Under the pieces are notes generated by a model, which was not told where the DNA came from, searched no databases, and saw only the letters and a program-made list of their open reading frames with translations. Both the position numbers and the translations under genes were made by a program. Shown in pieces: positions 46,201 through 59,489 of a stretch of DNA of 64,000 nucleotides (the first letter of the stretch is position 1; each line of letters opens with the position of its first letter). Source of the DNA: Purshia tridentata. Lineage: Eukaryota; Streptophyta; Magnoliopsida; Rosales; Rosaceae. The stretch lies in assembly GCA_003254885.1 (NCBI GenBank), contig QANT01008984.1:1-64000 (forward strand), given 5' to 3'.

Positions 46201-49200
46201 TGCAAATATGTTATAGTTTGTTTACAAAGTATGAAAGCAGATGAAAAAAAGGTTTAGGATCAAACACAAATTCGAGCTTCTTTATAAATCCAATATGAAA
46301 TTATGTTTTACTCATGATTAGAAGCAAAGAATGGCACTTACTATGAATACGCAAAATTGAACATTGTCTTTTTTATGAATCCCCCTGATGAAATCTTCTG
46401 TGTCAAGCCTGGAAATGTGCACAGATATTATATAGCATAACAGTTGAAGTAAAATTGTCATCCATTCATTTGGTGATATAACTGCATCAATGCATAAGCA
46501 GCCATAGTTAAGTGGCTGCTAGGATGTTGTTTTAATGATTATTTTACATTCTAAGAGTACCTGAGTAGATTCTGTCCAATACACGGGGAACAGCACAAAA
46601 AATAGTCGGTTTTAGCTCCCCAATGTCTTCAATTAATAATTTGACATCCTGCAGATTAAGAAATAAGGAATTGTCCAGATTTTAAAAAATAAATAAGCAA
46701 TTTCAGATTTAAAATCTATTTGGCTAGAGAAGAGCTACCAGAAATTGTACTCACCCCACGCCAAAACCCTATTGAGGCACCAGTCCAAATAAATAACTCT
46801 TCAATCACCCGATCGAAGATATGTGCAAGAGGAAGAAATGAAAGATATACATCCTTCTCATTCAACTTTAAAAATGAACAAAAAAGAAACAAAAATGTTT
46901 TAGCATCCTAAAACAAAAGAAAGTGACTAGTTCATGTTCTCAAAAATGAGGTCTGTAATGAAAATGGTCACCTTTTCATTTACACTCTCTAACAGGCACT
47001 TCACCCCAGCTAGAAGAGTAATGATGCTCTCATTGGATATCAATACTCCCTTGGGGTCACCAGTTGTTCCACTAGTATACATTATAGTACAGATATCACT
47101 TTTCTTTTTTACTGGAAGATCAAAATGTTTATTATCCCCCTGCATGAATAGATCAGAACTTAAAATCATAAAAATGAACAATGCTGATATTTTGGAAAAG
47201 TATAAATATATAAATAACCAGACTATGCATGAAACATGAAAATTGCAGCCAGACATACCTGCCTTGAACACATTATACATATCTCTAAATTATTGTACAC
47301 AGTGATCATCTTTCAAATACCTTGATTAGAAGTTTGGAAATTCCACACAGATAGAGTTACATCATTTGCAACTTTTAAATGGAGTTCAATTGGTACAAGG
47401 GAAGGACTTTCATACGAAATTTCACAACTATTTCTGCGTACTAGTGATGTACAGGGTTTGTCTTCTTCTTTTTGAATAATTTCTTTCATTCACCAATTTA
47501 ACTAATTACACAAGAAGAGGATTAGTAGACCAAAAAAACAACCCACCAGTTTCAAAAATTCATCCCAAGAATATAACGCCAACCCATACTTCTCAACTGC
47601 TTCCTTATGTTCAGGTGCAACCTTTCCAAAGCTCACAAGTGCTACACGATTAAAGAAAAAAAATTATTTCTTACTGAACCCAACAGACGCATAAATAAAG
47701 AATCTTGAAAAATATGAGACATATACAACTTACTCTTCAGATATTTTGCAGCCCCAGGAAATGTTTTCAACAGCTGGGAAAGAGCACAAATATACAGTAC
47801 AAATAAGAACCTTTTTTTCTTTTTTACCACAGTACAAATAAGAACCTTGTATGAGCATTTGTAATGTGAATATATGAACTCTCAAATTGCAACCAACTTA
47901 GCATCTTTTAGTCAGTGAATGTCAATATTCAACCTTTATTGTAGGTACAATATGACAGCAGTATTGTCCAATGTACCACAAAAAAGCTCTAGTCGGTAAT
48001 GCAATTGCAGATATAAAACTAGTGTACCTCAGATATCTTCTTTTCTTCTACAAAAGCAATTTGAACTTCAGCATGGCATATGATAAACTCCACAGCAGCA
48101 GCACCTAAACCATATTACGAAATTACGGCAAACATATAACATGATATATGGAAAGAGAGCTTTAAGGTGAATGAACCTCAACTCATATCAATCAAGCCTT
48201 GAACCCAACTGATTGGGGTGGGCTAGATGATAAAGAAGAGATATGCCTACCTAGAGTGTCATACAAAGGAACACAATAGAGTCCATGAGCATTGATAGCC
48301 TGCGTAGGATTTTCCTTATTAGTAAAAGTTTCCAAGATAAAAGGATATTTATTTACAATTATAAGCAAACAAGAATGAGCTAAGATTCAGAAGTGTGCAC
48401 ACATAAAAAGAGATACCAAACACAAAAAAGATTATTCTGGATGTTCCAAGAAAACTCCTACATGCTCAAGTATTACATACATTACATACAACTCCGTGCC
48501 CTTCAACATTTTAAGATTGTGGAAAAAGCTTATGCAGGCCACAACAACTACAGCCAACAGAAGGAAAGGAAAAATTTATGTTTCCAATGTAAGAAATCTG
48601 AAGAAACCTTTGCTCGAGAATTCTAAAAGTTACCATAAAAAACATGAAAAGACTTTTTTTTTTTTTTTTCTCCTGTTATGGACCATATCATTGGAAATTG
48701 GGAAGTAACAAAACAAAATAGGATTTGGAGGCCCTACCTACTTTACCAAGTATGCATTTTTCTAAAGACTGACAGGAAGGAGAAATAAAATCAAAATCTG
48801 AAGAAACCTTTGCTCGAGAATTCTAAAAAATACCATAAAAAACATGAAAAGACTTTTTTTTTTTTTTTTCCTCCTGTTATGGACCATATCAATGGAAATT
48901 GGGAAGTAACAAAACAAAATAGGATTTGGAGGCCCTACCTACTTTACCAAGTATGCATTTTCTAAAGACTGACAGGAAGGAGAAATAAAATCGAAGAAGT
49001 TTCAAAGGAAAATGAAAATGGAAAAAAGACAAGTTACCTCCATGCTCATAATCCATTCTGGGCAGTTGGTACCATATATACCACATTTGCCTCCCTGAAA
49101 TCAGCAATAAATATATTAAATTATTATGTACACATAAATTGCACAGGACAATACTTTGACCAACATATTGAATACAAAATAAATAAGCCAATGACGACAA

Positions 49201-50346
49201 ATAATGACATACTTCCTCCAAACCACAACTGCGCAAGGCATTTCCAACTTTTATTACCAAGTCATATACTTCCTTATAAGTAAGCCACACATATTTACCA
49301 GCCTGCAAAAAAAAACAAAACTCACACATATTAGCTACAAGCCAAAATAATTAGTTAGAAAGAAAGCTGTTGCATAGGATAGACATAGATTGTCTACAAT
49401 TATGATATACCTTCCCATTCACAATCTCCCGACGACCAAGCATTGGGTTTCCTGGATTTTTCTCCACTGACATGCTGCAAATTAAATAAGAAAAACTTGC
49501 TCAGACCATCAAACAAGAAAACTCCATATATAAATAACTTCGTTTTCAGTTTCCTATTAGATCAGAGTTTTTTATACTGTGCCATTGATAAATTGAACCA
49601 CCCCATATCCAGAGATAAGCGAAACTCAAAAACAAGCATGACCCAGAATCATACTTCTTCAATTAAGCTTACAGCTTCAGCTGGACAAAAAACGGAGCAT
49701 GCACACATCACACACCGCGTACCTTAGCAATCATCTTGTAGTTTTTATTATAAAAATTACAAATCTTCTTCCTTAGGTAATTTTTGCTGCAGCACTATAA
49801 CTTGGTCCAGACTGAATTTAGTGCATTCTGATTCGCATTAATCACACATAAGGATCGTCAAAGCTACCAACTTTTTTTTTGTGAGTCAAAGCCAAAAACT
49901 TCACAACCACAAAAACAAATTGATACACAATTTGACACTAAAATTCTCTGAAACCCCACTCTATGCTGAATTACTCACTAAAATATAGTAATTAAAAAAA
50001 AAATTCCGAACCTCGCAATTCAGACTCCAATAAACACAAAGTAACACAGCTCAGTTGACTTTTTTACTAATTCTTTTTTCCTAATTTAAAAAGAAAAAAG
50101 CTTTCACTCTCTGTATTGTTTTCTTTCGTTCGCATGCGTTTTACCGGCAACCAAACAGAAACTTTGAATAATAATAAAAATAAAGTACCGGAAAACATCC
50201 CAGCAACTCTCCATTCCAGTAATAGGAGCCGGAAAACCATTCTTGGCGAAAATGCTCCGATAAACAGGTCCAAGCGACGGCCTGCCGTCCTTGGCCTCCT
50301 TGCCCTTCTCCACTTCGATCAGATACTTGTACTTGCTCTCCGCCAT
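43213..50346 (-). CDS. LACS4: Long-chain acyl-CoA synthetase, LACS4-like, 19 exons
   Basis: Activates long-chain fatty acids with ATP and CoA via an acyl-AMP, usually at the ER, for lipid, wax and pollen-coat synthesis. Exons in transcript order: 50346-50189, 49474-49411, 49302-49213, 49094-49038, 48299-48251, 48104-48028, 47773-47734, 47641-47547, 47139-46972, 46865-46755, 46648-46561, 46408-46342, 45544-45469, 45360-45243, 45118-44873, 44777-44638, 44343-44161, 44044-43925, 43260-43213. They total 1995 bases and give 664 residues; Arabidopsis LACS4 has 666. The AMP-binding P-loop [11 protein letters not shown] is at 231-241, LPLAHIFDR near 277-285, YGLTE at 419-423 and the acyl-CoA synthetase signature DGWFHTGDIGEW to [10 protein letters not shown] at about 494-524. 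No signal peptide. It resembles LACS4 (and the close LACS3/5) more than plastid LACS9 or peroxisomal LACS6/7. All catalytic motifs are intact. Introns carry a transposon (45840-46151) and a fresh 200-base duplication (48597-48992), neither touching an exon. Confidence 0.95.
45840..46151. mobile_element. Foldback-like MITE in LACS intron
   Basis: A 312-base element in the intron between exons 46408-46342 and 45544-45469. The ends pair as GTTGTGGACATCCACAATTT against the inverted right end GTTGCGGATGGCCCGCAATT. A second, inner pair follows after T/A runs: GCGGATTTTCAG..GTGCTCGGCA against GCAGATTTTCAG..GCGCTCGGCA. The element is much richer in G+C than the intron around it and has no coding capacity. 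A clear target duplication was not found. A relative lies at 61122-61374. Confidence 0.65.
48597..48992. repeat. Recent 200-bp tandem duplication in LACS intron
   Basis: Copy 1 (48597-48796) and copy 2 (48797-48992) differ at only a few positions (AAAGTTACC/AAAAATACC, CATTGG/CAATGG, T-run lengths). It sits in the large intron between exons 49094-49038 and 48299-48251. High identity implies recent origin. No exon sequence is included, so no effect on the protein is expected. An assembly artefact is the alternative, though the differences between the copies argue against it. Confidence 0.85.
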
Positions 50347-52584
50347 TCTCAAATCTCAATCGAACCGTAGGGCTCACGAATCTGAATGAATGAATGCGAA
50401 ACTGAGAAAAAGCATTGAGTAATATATATTATGTGGAAAAATAGTCAAATATTAAATTTAGGTGGCAGAGGGTGGTGGCAGGGGTGGCTATTTTGGTAGA
50501 TTCACCTGAGGTTACGAGACTACTACTACAGCTCGCAGCTGGTTTTGCTTGTAGGCCAAGCAGTGCCGGAGACGAGTCACTGAGTCAGAGTCTGATAGAG
50601 AGACAGAAGACCACTCGCTTTGGTTTTGGCTTTGGTTGTGACAGAGAGCTCGGAGCTATAATGTGTGTTATACAACTGGTTAACGGCCAAACACCCCTGT
50701 GATTTCCGGATTTGGTTGACCATTTTGATCGTGATTTCTTTCTGACCGTACGATTTAGTTGACTCTGATACGATTCCTTTTACAAAGCTCACGCGTATGA
50801 TATGCCCTGCTTTTTTTATTTTTTATTTTCATAACCCATATGACATGTCGTGCTTTGATACGCTGCGTGAAATAATGAATTATGAAAGTGTTTCTGGGAT
50901 TTTTTATTTTTATTTTTATAGTTCTGGAGTTTTAATTGTTCCATTCGCTTTCTTCATGATGGTTTTTAAATGAAAACGAAAAATGTACACAACAAAAAAT
51001 TACTCTCTCCAATCAAACCTTGCGTGGCGAGCAAGAGTAATTCTTGGATTCAAAGACAAAATTAAATTACCTTATCTGGTTATACCAATTTGAGCCAAAC
51101 AATTCAATAAGGTTTCTTAAGATTTCATGGCAGGATGTAACAAAAGATAATATAATTTCATGCCAAGATTTTATAAGTTCAAGTGAGAGGAACTTATAGA
51201 TATAAGTTAGATAAACCGTCACACTACCTCGTAATGTTAATAATTCACTATTGTTATAACATGTGAATATTATACTTTAAGATTTCGTTTATTATGGAGG
51301 AAGACAATGTAACTATTTCTATATTTGGTAAAGTTGAAAAGGTAACATCAAATATCTTATTATTATTTTTCACATTTTGATTTGTACAGAAAATATTATT
51401 TTAGAGTTAAACAAACTATCATGAAATTTAGATTTACATTATGGTTAAAAGGAGACAAAAATAGTAGGTTCTTTTAAATGTCTACCTTGGTAAAAATAAA
51501 TGATAAGATTGGATGGATGAAGAATTAGGTTAGAGAAATCAATGAGGGGCCTTTCTCCATAACATCTCTTAAAATACCTCATATTCAGATGGCCTTCTCA
51601 ACTTCTTTTATCAATAATCCTAGAATTCTTATGGTATCAATAATTTTGGAATTCTTATGAAAAGGATGTGTGTACTTTGGGTCGTGAGTGCTTTTGAGGC
51701 AACCACCTCTAAATAACCACTTGAATGATCAATCATTTTGATTTAGGTTGAGAATATCTCACACCATGAATGTAAAATATGACTTTAAAATTATAACGTT
51801 TGAAAATATTTTTATTCATTGTCAATTAGTTTCGAATGAATAATTCACATATCAAGTCAAACTCTGCCATATGCTCCACCTCAAAAATGTGAAGCCATAT
51901 AAAACGGTTTTGTTCCAAGTTTCCCACCAAGTGATTATGTAGTTGTACAGCTAAGGTTTATAAACTTGTGCAATACTTAAAGTGACCTTGAAGATCTTTG
52001 TGACTAAGCTAGCCCTGGCATGTGAAGCATAATTTGGTTAGTACTAATCAAGTAAGCTCCACACCTGGTAAGCTAATCAGTGAGAACATATATTATATCA
52101 ATTGCTCAAGAGAGCTCATCTAATTAAGTTAGGTAAATTTGGTAAACCTGAAAATGGTTGGTTGGGAGAAGCCATCAAATCCCAAATAAGAACCACAAAA
52201 ATGGTTGGGTTTTACAAACTTAATTAATTCTCTACCATTTAAATTTACATGCAGGTCGCAGGCTGCAGCTATTAAAATGCTTAATTACAATACATTATGT
52301 TTCTAATATAATGTGTGGGACTGTGTGCCATATATTTATCAGTTTTTAAGACTAATTTAACGAATCTGGATCAGCAATTGTAGACTGGCGACCATTGAAT
52401 ATGTAATAAAAGATGTGAACCAGAATGTACAATTTGTGAGATCATCCCTCCTTCAATAACATTTTTTATTGCTGGTTTGGCTGATCAACTACTAGTTGAT
52501 TCATTCAATACCAGAGTTGTGATTATCACTGACCTTTTCAAAGCTTTCCTTATGTTAAATCCTTGACATTGTAAGCTCAATAAC
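50347..52584. other. LACS promoter and intergenic DNA
   Basis: The first few hundred bases upstream of the LACS start form its leader and promoter; an AT-rich TATATATTA-like stretch lies near 50420-50432. Beyond that the DNA is AT-rich without recognisable genes. The reading frames at 50472-50702 and 50577-50792 overlap on opposite strands and have no family features. Confidence 0.5.
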
Positions 52585-52587
52585 TAA

Positions 52588-54596
52588 GGAGGGTGTATTC
52601 AATTAGGATTTTAATGGACTTTTGTAGAGTTTTTAAACGTCATTGACTTTTGCAGAGTTCATAAATTTTTAATGACTTTTACAGACTCCACATACACTTT
52701 CACAAATTCTATATAAATCTTCATAGACTCCATACAGACCTTAATTCCAATTATTTTGAAAGATTTATAAAACTCTTAATGTTCTAATTCTATTAGTTTT
52801 TGTTTCTATTAATTCGATTTTGAAAATGGACACTATTTAATACTCAAAAACAGACACTATTTAATATTTAAAAACAATTTTGGGTATTAGGTATTGAGTA
52901 TTGGCTTTCATTGTTGTACAAGGCCTTGGAAAGCCAAACCATCAATTATTGCTTCAACTAATAGTTTGACTAACATATAGTTCTAATAAAATTTATACAA
53001 AGGACAAATTAATAACAAATACAAAATAATAATTTTTCTCATTCAATCAGTTCAGAGATTATACTAGCTTTGTCATTATATATTATAATATATAATGTTA
53101 GGCTATAATTTTCTCTAAAAATAGGACCATAAATGGAAATACCACAAATATATATACATATGTATATAGCAAACACCATTATTTTGTACGTGCAGGATCA
53201 TTTCAAATAATCAATTTGTATACATATGTTTATAGAGAAGCAATCAAAGGGGCAATGTTTATTTTAAATACGATTCATTGGCTTATTAGCTCCAATATAA
53301 TTGCAATACAAAGCATTGTCTTGATTCTAATCACCCATGTGATTTTCCAATTTTTTTTCTTTTTCTAAGGATGTGATTTTCAAACTTTTATCAAGCATAG
53401 ATATAACTTTTTTATTTCTCAGTTAATAAATTATATACATATTTATATATATACTCTTGATTGAACTATGGGTATGAATTATGAAAAATACCAATGTTAT
53501 AAAAAGTTAATGTTGATTAGGGAGGGGGTGGGCTTTGGTACTAATGAAATATAAATACCATTTTATATTTTATATTTTATTAATTTTTCAAATAAAAATA
53601 AAAAATATATTTGAAATCCTTTGACATCTGCAGGAGAAAGGCTGGAGATTTATTGACTTTGATATAACATAGTTTACACTCCAAAATCCATGAAAGTCTA
53701 TCATTTAATTCTTTATAACTCAATGACTTTTTGAATATCACATAACTTTTATAGACTTTTTAAAAGTCTTAATTGAATAATACTAGATTTTCATAGACTC
53801 TTTAAAAGTCTTGATTGAATACCATCTAACATTTAAATTCCACCAAAGTCATTTAGGGCCAGTTTGGGGTTGAGGTGTCTTGAAAATAAGTTGCTTATTT
53901 TTACCCCACAGCAGTTTTTGGTGTTTGGTTAATAAAGTAAAATCTGCTTATTTTGAAAATAGGGGTGGGAAAAAGCAGATTTTAGGGGTTAGGGCAAAGT
54001 AACTAAAGAAATGCTTTCAAAATCTGCTGTAGGAGAAAGCAGCCATAACTTTCAAAATTGCCCTCACTCAATTTAAAAAATGACAATATTTACCCCTCTT
54101 ATTAAAAAATTATAGTAACATTATTAAAATTACATTTTAATTAACAAAATACAATGACAAAAAATATTAATATAAAGTGAGTTTTATATACGTAAGTCAC
54201 GAAAATAATTTTTACTAAAAAAATCATAAATAAAACTTAGAAAAAATGGTAAATAAAAGTTAAAAAAAACCATAAATAAAAGTTAAAAAAATCATAATTA
54301 AAAGTAAAAAAAGTAAGTAAAAGCATTCTTGTTTTACCAAACAAAAAATTAAAATGCACTTTCAGCACTATGTCTATTTTGGTCATTATACATAGTCACA
54401 GCACTTTTACATCAAAATATACCAAATATTGTACTGCTGTTTTTAAGATTCACAGCACTTTTAAAAACACAGTCTACCAAACATTTAACTGTTTACCTCA
54501 CAACTGCTTTTTCTCACCACACAGCTACAACAGCTTTTTTTCATCATACAGCAATCCCAAACTGGCCCTTAAAATCCTAATTGAATACACCTCCCT
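52588..54596. mobile_element. Harbinger-like non-autonomous element, about 2 kb
   Basis: The left end GGAGGGTGTATTCAATTAGG and the inverted right end AGGGAGGTGTATTCAATTAG match closely and continue as ATTTTAA. The flanks are TAA (52585-52587) and TAA (54597-54599), the 3-base target duplication expected of PIF/Harbinger elements. Subterminal regions are full of AGACTTTTAAAAGTC-like short inverted motifs. No transposase is encoded. It is interrupted by the nested element at 53856-54568; without that, it would be about 1.3 kb. Confidence 0.65.
53856..54568. mobile_element. Nested Tourist-like element
   Basis: Lies inside the larger element. The left end GGGCCAGTTTGGGGTTG pairs with the inverted right end GGGCCAGTTTGGGATTGC. 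It is flanked by TTA on both sides (53853-53855 and 54569-54571), a 3-base target duplication of the PIF/Harbinger/Tourist type. Subterminal AGCAGATTTT and AAATCTGCT phrases recur in both orientations. The interior is AT-rich and noncoding. Nesting shows it inserted after its host element. Confidence 0.75.
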
Positions 54597-54599
54597 TAA

Positions 54600-57500
54600 A
54601 CATAATTAACGATTTAGACCTAATTGCAAATGTAATTAAAATGCGAGACTAAAATTTTCAAAATTTAAAGAACATGACCAAAGTTGAAGTTTTGTTAAAG
54701 TATAAAGACAAAAGGTACACTTTGGCTTAAATGTTTGTGAATGGTATGACTTTCAACTCCCATATTTTTAATGAAGTTACTGTGTGACTTTTGTTGTTAA
54801 ATCAAATTTCACTAATTTATGGAGTAACATTGGTTTAGTCAAAAGATTTGACAAAGGTAACACTATTACTATCATATATATATAACATAATGAAGTGGGC
54901 TTTTCTGTTTGAAGCTTAACACCCTTGTAGTGGTTATCCATAATATATATAGGAAAACGATGATATTAGAGATTTATTATGTTGTCAATTATTATTATAT
55001 AAATAATATATAATTCATGAAGTCGAGAAGAAAATGTTTTTGAAACAGTTTTTAAATGGCAAACCAAACAGAGTTGCAGACATTTGTATTAACCATTAAA
55101 TTTTCATCCAACTGCTAAAACATGGCAAATGTCTTGACAAAGTTTAGTTACTAAATATAGGAGAAGGTGCTTGGGCATTGTAAAATCCCAAAAATGAGTT
55201 CATGACAAGGATATCCTGAAACTGGTAATTACCATATATATTCTGCTTAAACTTGATTTATGATCGATCACCATGCCTTTTATAATTAATAGCTTTTCTT
55301 TCTTCTTTCGACATGTCTCCATACATAACTTGACTTTATAGAAAAGGGGCATTTCGGTGGCGTGTGTGGACAGTGAACATGCTCTCCTTTACAGATAACA
55401 ACATCCACTTTTTAATTCATAAAACCACATTTTCTAAATCAAAGGGTCAGAACTAGCTCACCTTGCTTCTCAATCTCAACGACAGCATATATGTATTCAT
55501 ATTTCACATATCTTTAACAATGAGATCAGAAAATGGGAACATTTAAAGAATTTCTTAAAACCAGCTGCTTGTCCCTTAACTCACAAGTAAAAACTACACC
55601 AACTGAATCTCAAAGATCAAAGATATGGATATCTTTTGTAGATTAAGTAATTGAGCTATGTAGAGAAAGCAGGTAGTGCCTCCCCACCAACAAAAGCTAA
55701 GAGCTTACATATAATATTCAATGATATAGCTATGCCTATATAAAATTTTGGCAATGACCCCAACAGACTTTGATCTCCAAAGTCCAAAACAAAAATCTCA
55801 CAGCCTAGCTTGTGTGTGAGTGTGTGAGTGAGTGTGTGTGTGGTGTATTATGAAACCTCAAATAGCGGTGGTCAATATGGGGCTGTTACTGCATGCAGTG
55901 CACATAGACGTCACAAGAAAACGTGAAAAGGAAAGATATGCAATATTGCAATTTGCAATTATTTATATACAAAATGTTGCAGTCGGATAGCCTCCTCACA
56001 ATCAAAGCATGCTGATGCCGCTTCAGTCCAGAACTATGAGCAGCACTAGTACTACTACTTCCTCTGGCTTTAATTATTCAACTGAATAAAAGGGGAATTT
56101 CAGCATTGACTCTTCTTTTTAGTGAAATGTCACAGAAACTTATTTGTCACAATAATGCATGTTAGTGATGGCAATTACAAGCTAGCAGTTCAGCACAGAA
56201 TAAAGATCTAAAATACAGCAAATGACCCCAATAGGGCCAAGACAGTGATACTTACTATATGCCAAAGCATGAAAAGAGGAACTCAATGAATCATCAGTAG
56301 AGTTAATATATATCAAAGTTTGCCTTAACATTCAAGGCAATTAATAGGGACAAATTAAGATAAGGACACACCATCTGTAACATTAAGTGTCATATTGATT
56401 TTGAAGAATTTTAATTTGCAGTAAGATGATTTGTTGATGACTAATCATTCATATACATACAAAATTATTCTTTTATAGGCAAATAATCTATTGAATGTTG
56501 CAGGAGTTACATAAGTGTTTAGGCGAAAAGTAGTTGCCAACGATCAACATCAGTGAATTAGATGAGTGTTTCATTAAGAAACCAATTAGGAGAGAAACTC
56601 TATCAGTAACAAATGGAAAGACTGCACCATATAAAGGTCTTGGTCTATAGATGTTCAAACCACTAGACCGTGCTAATTGCTAAACCATAGTTTGTTTCTG
56701 CAACAATTGTACACAAAAAGGATAATCCTTATTAGCATTTAAAACATTAGAAAATACATGAATAAAAAATCAGGTATATATAGTTACTATACTGCAATAA
56801 ATGGAAAACTTCTGCAAGCAAAAAAAGCAAATAACACTTTATAGCCAAGAAAAAAGAATATATATGACCATATAAGTGGATGATTATCTTTTTGGGTGAT
56901 GATCGAGAAAGTAAGTCAGTGCCAAGAACAGAAAGAAAACATATATAATATAGCAACCGCCAACACAATTTTACACACAAACACACAGAGAGACAGAGAT
57001 ATAGAGAAAATGAAACGCTGCAAGGGATTATTTAAAAGAAAAAAAAAAAGGCAATTTAAATATACCTGTAATTTAAAGCAGCAATGAAAACTTAAGGTGA
57101 ATATTGCATCAAGAAATCTTGAATAGTGTGAAAGCCAAAGCTGTGAAGTGGGAGCTCACTAGCACTGCCCAAAGCAGAATAAAAATCATTTATTTATTTA
57201 TTTTTTGAAAAAAGAAATAACTACCATTGCTGTTTGCCACTCATGAGTCATATATGTCTGGGTAGTGGATCAAAGAATATTAGGAAAAGACAGACCACCA
57301 AGGTTAAAATTTGTTCTATGTGTAGAACAAAACAAACAGCATCTTGTCATCCTAGCTGACAAAAAAATTTGAGTTCAGAAACAACTTTGATATTTTAAAA
57401 TGACTTAGCCCGTTGAACTATTTCTTACTGCAGGTAAAAAATTAATTTGAGTCTTGACATCTTGAAAAACTTGTCAATTAATTTTGGGTTGAATGTTCCA

Positions 57501-59178
57501 ATTTTCTTCAATAATATTGTGATAAGGTTTTTTCACAATGCAACACCTTGAATTTGTATCTACTGCATGTCAGCAATTTCAGACTTACAGATCAATCTTT
57601 GTTCTTTTGTCATTTTTTCACACTTGATGCCCCTACCTACCCAACTTTGAATATCCTCAAGGCCGGGTAACATATAGTCACATGTTGAAAAACATTCATT
57701 AGAATTATATTTTATTCAACAAATCAAAGAAAGAAACACAAAAGCTAAAACACATAAAAAAATAGAATACATTCCATAAATTCAGCTTTGATTGAAATGA
57801 ATGCGAATAAGCTTGAATAAGGCATGTGAATAATAATAAATATTATTGAAAATAAAATATCTGAACCATAATTAACCAGAAGATAATCTGCAAGCAACTG
57901 CCCAACGGCGTTCTATATAACGGGACGCAAGTTCGAACCGGACCGGATTTAACTTAAGTTTTGTAATCGGGTCTAACCCGAAAACGGCTTTTATAAACTG
58001 GGCCGAGGAGTTAACTAGTAGGTATAGGCCTGAAGGTCCTGGACCCAAAAACTGACATTGAAGCCCAAATCAACTCCACGACCCCACATTCACTGTACCC
58101 AATTATTCACTATTTCGTCATTTGGGCCTAGGTTTCATTAATTTGTTTTTTTTTGGGGGTGAAATTCATTAATTTGATTTTAAAGATTATCCAAATTTGA
58201 TTATTATGATTAACAAAAGTTTCAAATGAAAAGAAGAATTAGCCAAATTTGATGCACTGGGCATATGAATCAAATTCTGTTTTTTAGATTTTTCTTGTTT
58301 GGGGCAAAGAAAAAAAAGAAGAAGCTTTTTCATGGTATCTAAACATTTGATGACACAAATGCAATTCCACAACAAAACAAGAAACCAATAGATAATGACA
58401 GGAATAAGCTTGTAGACAAAGGACTCTTTCATTATGGGACCAAGTCAATAATGCTTGTTAAACTCTTTACAAGTAGTTTTAATATACAAATTGGTTCTAT
58501 CATTAGACCGTTAGTTTTACAATGCTGGTGGATGCCGGCCCAATTAAGGGTGTAAGGCTAATGTACTTTAATTTTACCTGCACATTTTACACCTGATATG
58601 GTAACATAATTTGCAATTAATGGCGAATCCATATACATCTTAGGATGTCGACTGAGCCCAATATTGGCCAATGTTGATAATGAAATGTATTTTCTACATT
58701 TCAAGAGTGTAAGAAGCACAGTCGACCATGTCATCTCCAAGGAGAAGAAGATGAAAGGGGTAGAGAGAGAAAGAGAGAGACAGTCAAAATATTAACTCTT
58801 TGAGTTTGTGCAAACCACCAACGGCGCAAAGAGAGAAAATAAGAAAGGTTAAAAGTTAAAAACATTGGAAGAAAAAGAAGAGGCTAGGAAGAATATATGA
58901 AGAAAAAAGAAAGAAAAGTTTGTATAGTGAGGATCTTTCAGTTCAGTGCCATCAATTCAATTCAATTAATTGTGTTTGGACTACTGTCATCCATTTTCTC
59001 CCAAACCAAATCACTTTCCCTATACATTTGCACCCACTTTGCCTTACATGACTTGACCATTTCTCACCATGCGATCATGTTCTTCTTCATCCACCCCTCA
59101 ACTTTCTCAAGAAAAGGGAAAGGAGGATGAAAAAGAAAGGGGAATTTACGCTGTACAACGATAAAGTCATGAGCTCAG
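54600..59178. other. Intergenic region, no gene recognised
   Basis: AT-rich. Contains a short GT-rich tract near 55811-55842 and a GA-rich tract near 58760-58782. A less AT-rich stretch at 57900-58080 includes TATATAA and repeated CCGGACCGG/CGGGTCTAACCCG phrases, and might be promoter-like or repeat-derived. Reading frames of 60-81 codons show no motif. No gene is supported. Confidence 0.5.
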
Positions 59179-59179
59179 T

Positions 59180-59188
59180 CTATATAAA
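59180..59188 (+). promoter_or_regulatory. Isolated TATA-box-like site
   Basis: CTATATAAA in a GC-richer setting (after GAGCTCAGT) is a strong match to the plant TATA consensus. About 55 bases downstream lies an ATG followed by a ten-codon frame only, so any transcript would be noncoding or start a gene I cannot see. It may be chance in AT-rich DNA. Confidence 0.3.
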
Positions 59189-59489
59189 GATGCCCCATCT
59201 AAATCTAGTTGGGAATATATTTCAATCCAAACAATGATGGCTTCCCACATCCACTTTATTTAGCATTTGCCTATATCAACAATCCCTTTCCCATCAATTT
59301 CCAAGTTAAAAAGGCTTCCAACCAAATATGAGGACTAGAGTATAGAAATCTAAAGTCATTAGCCCAAAAGTAGCTGAACATGACCTTTATTACCCATCAC
59401 TCTGCAACTCCATATGTATAACACACACAATCCTGTATATAATTAGTTAACCACAAGTTCTTCGTATAATGATGTATTATATGACATAT

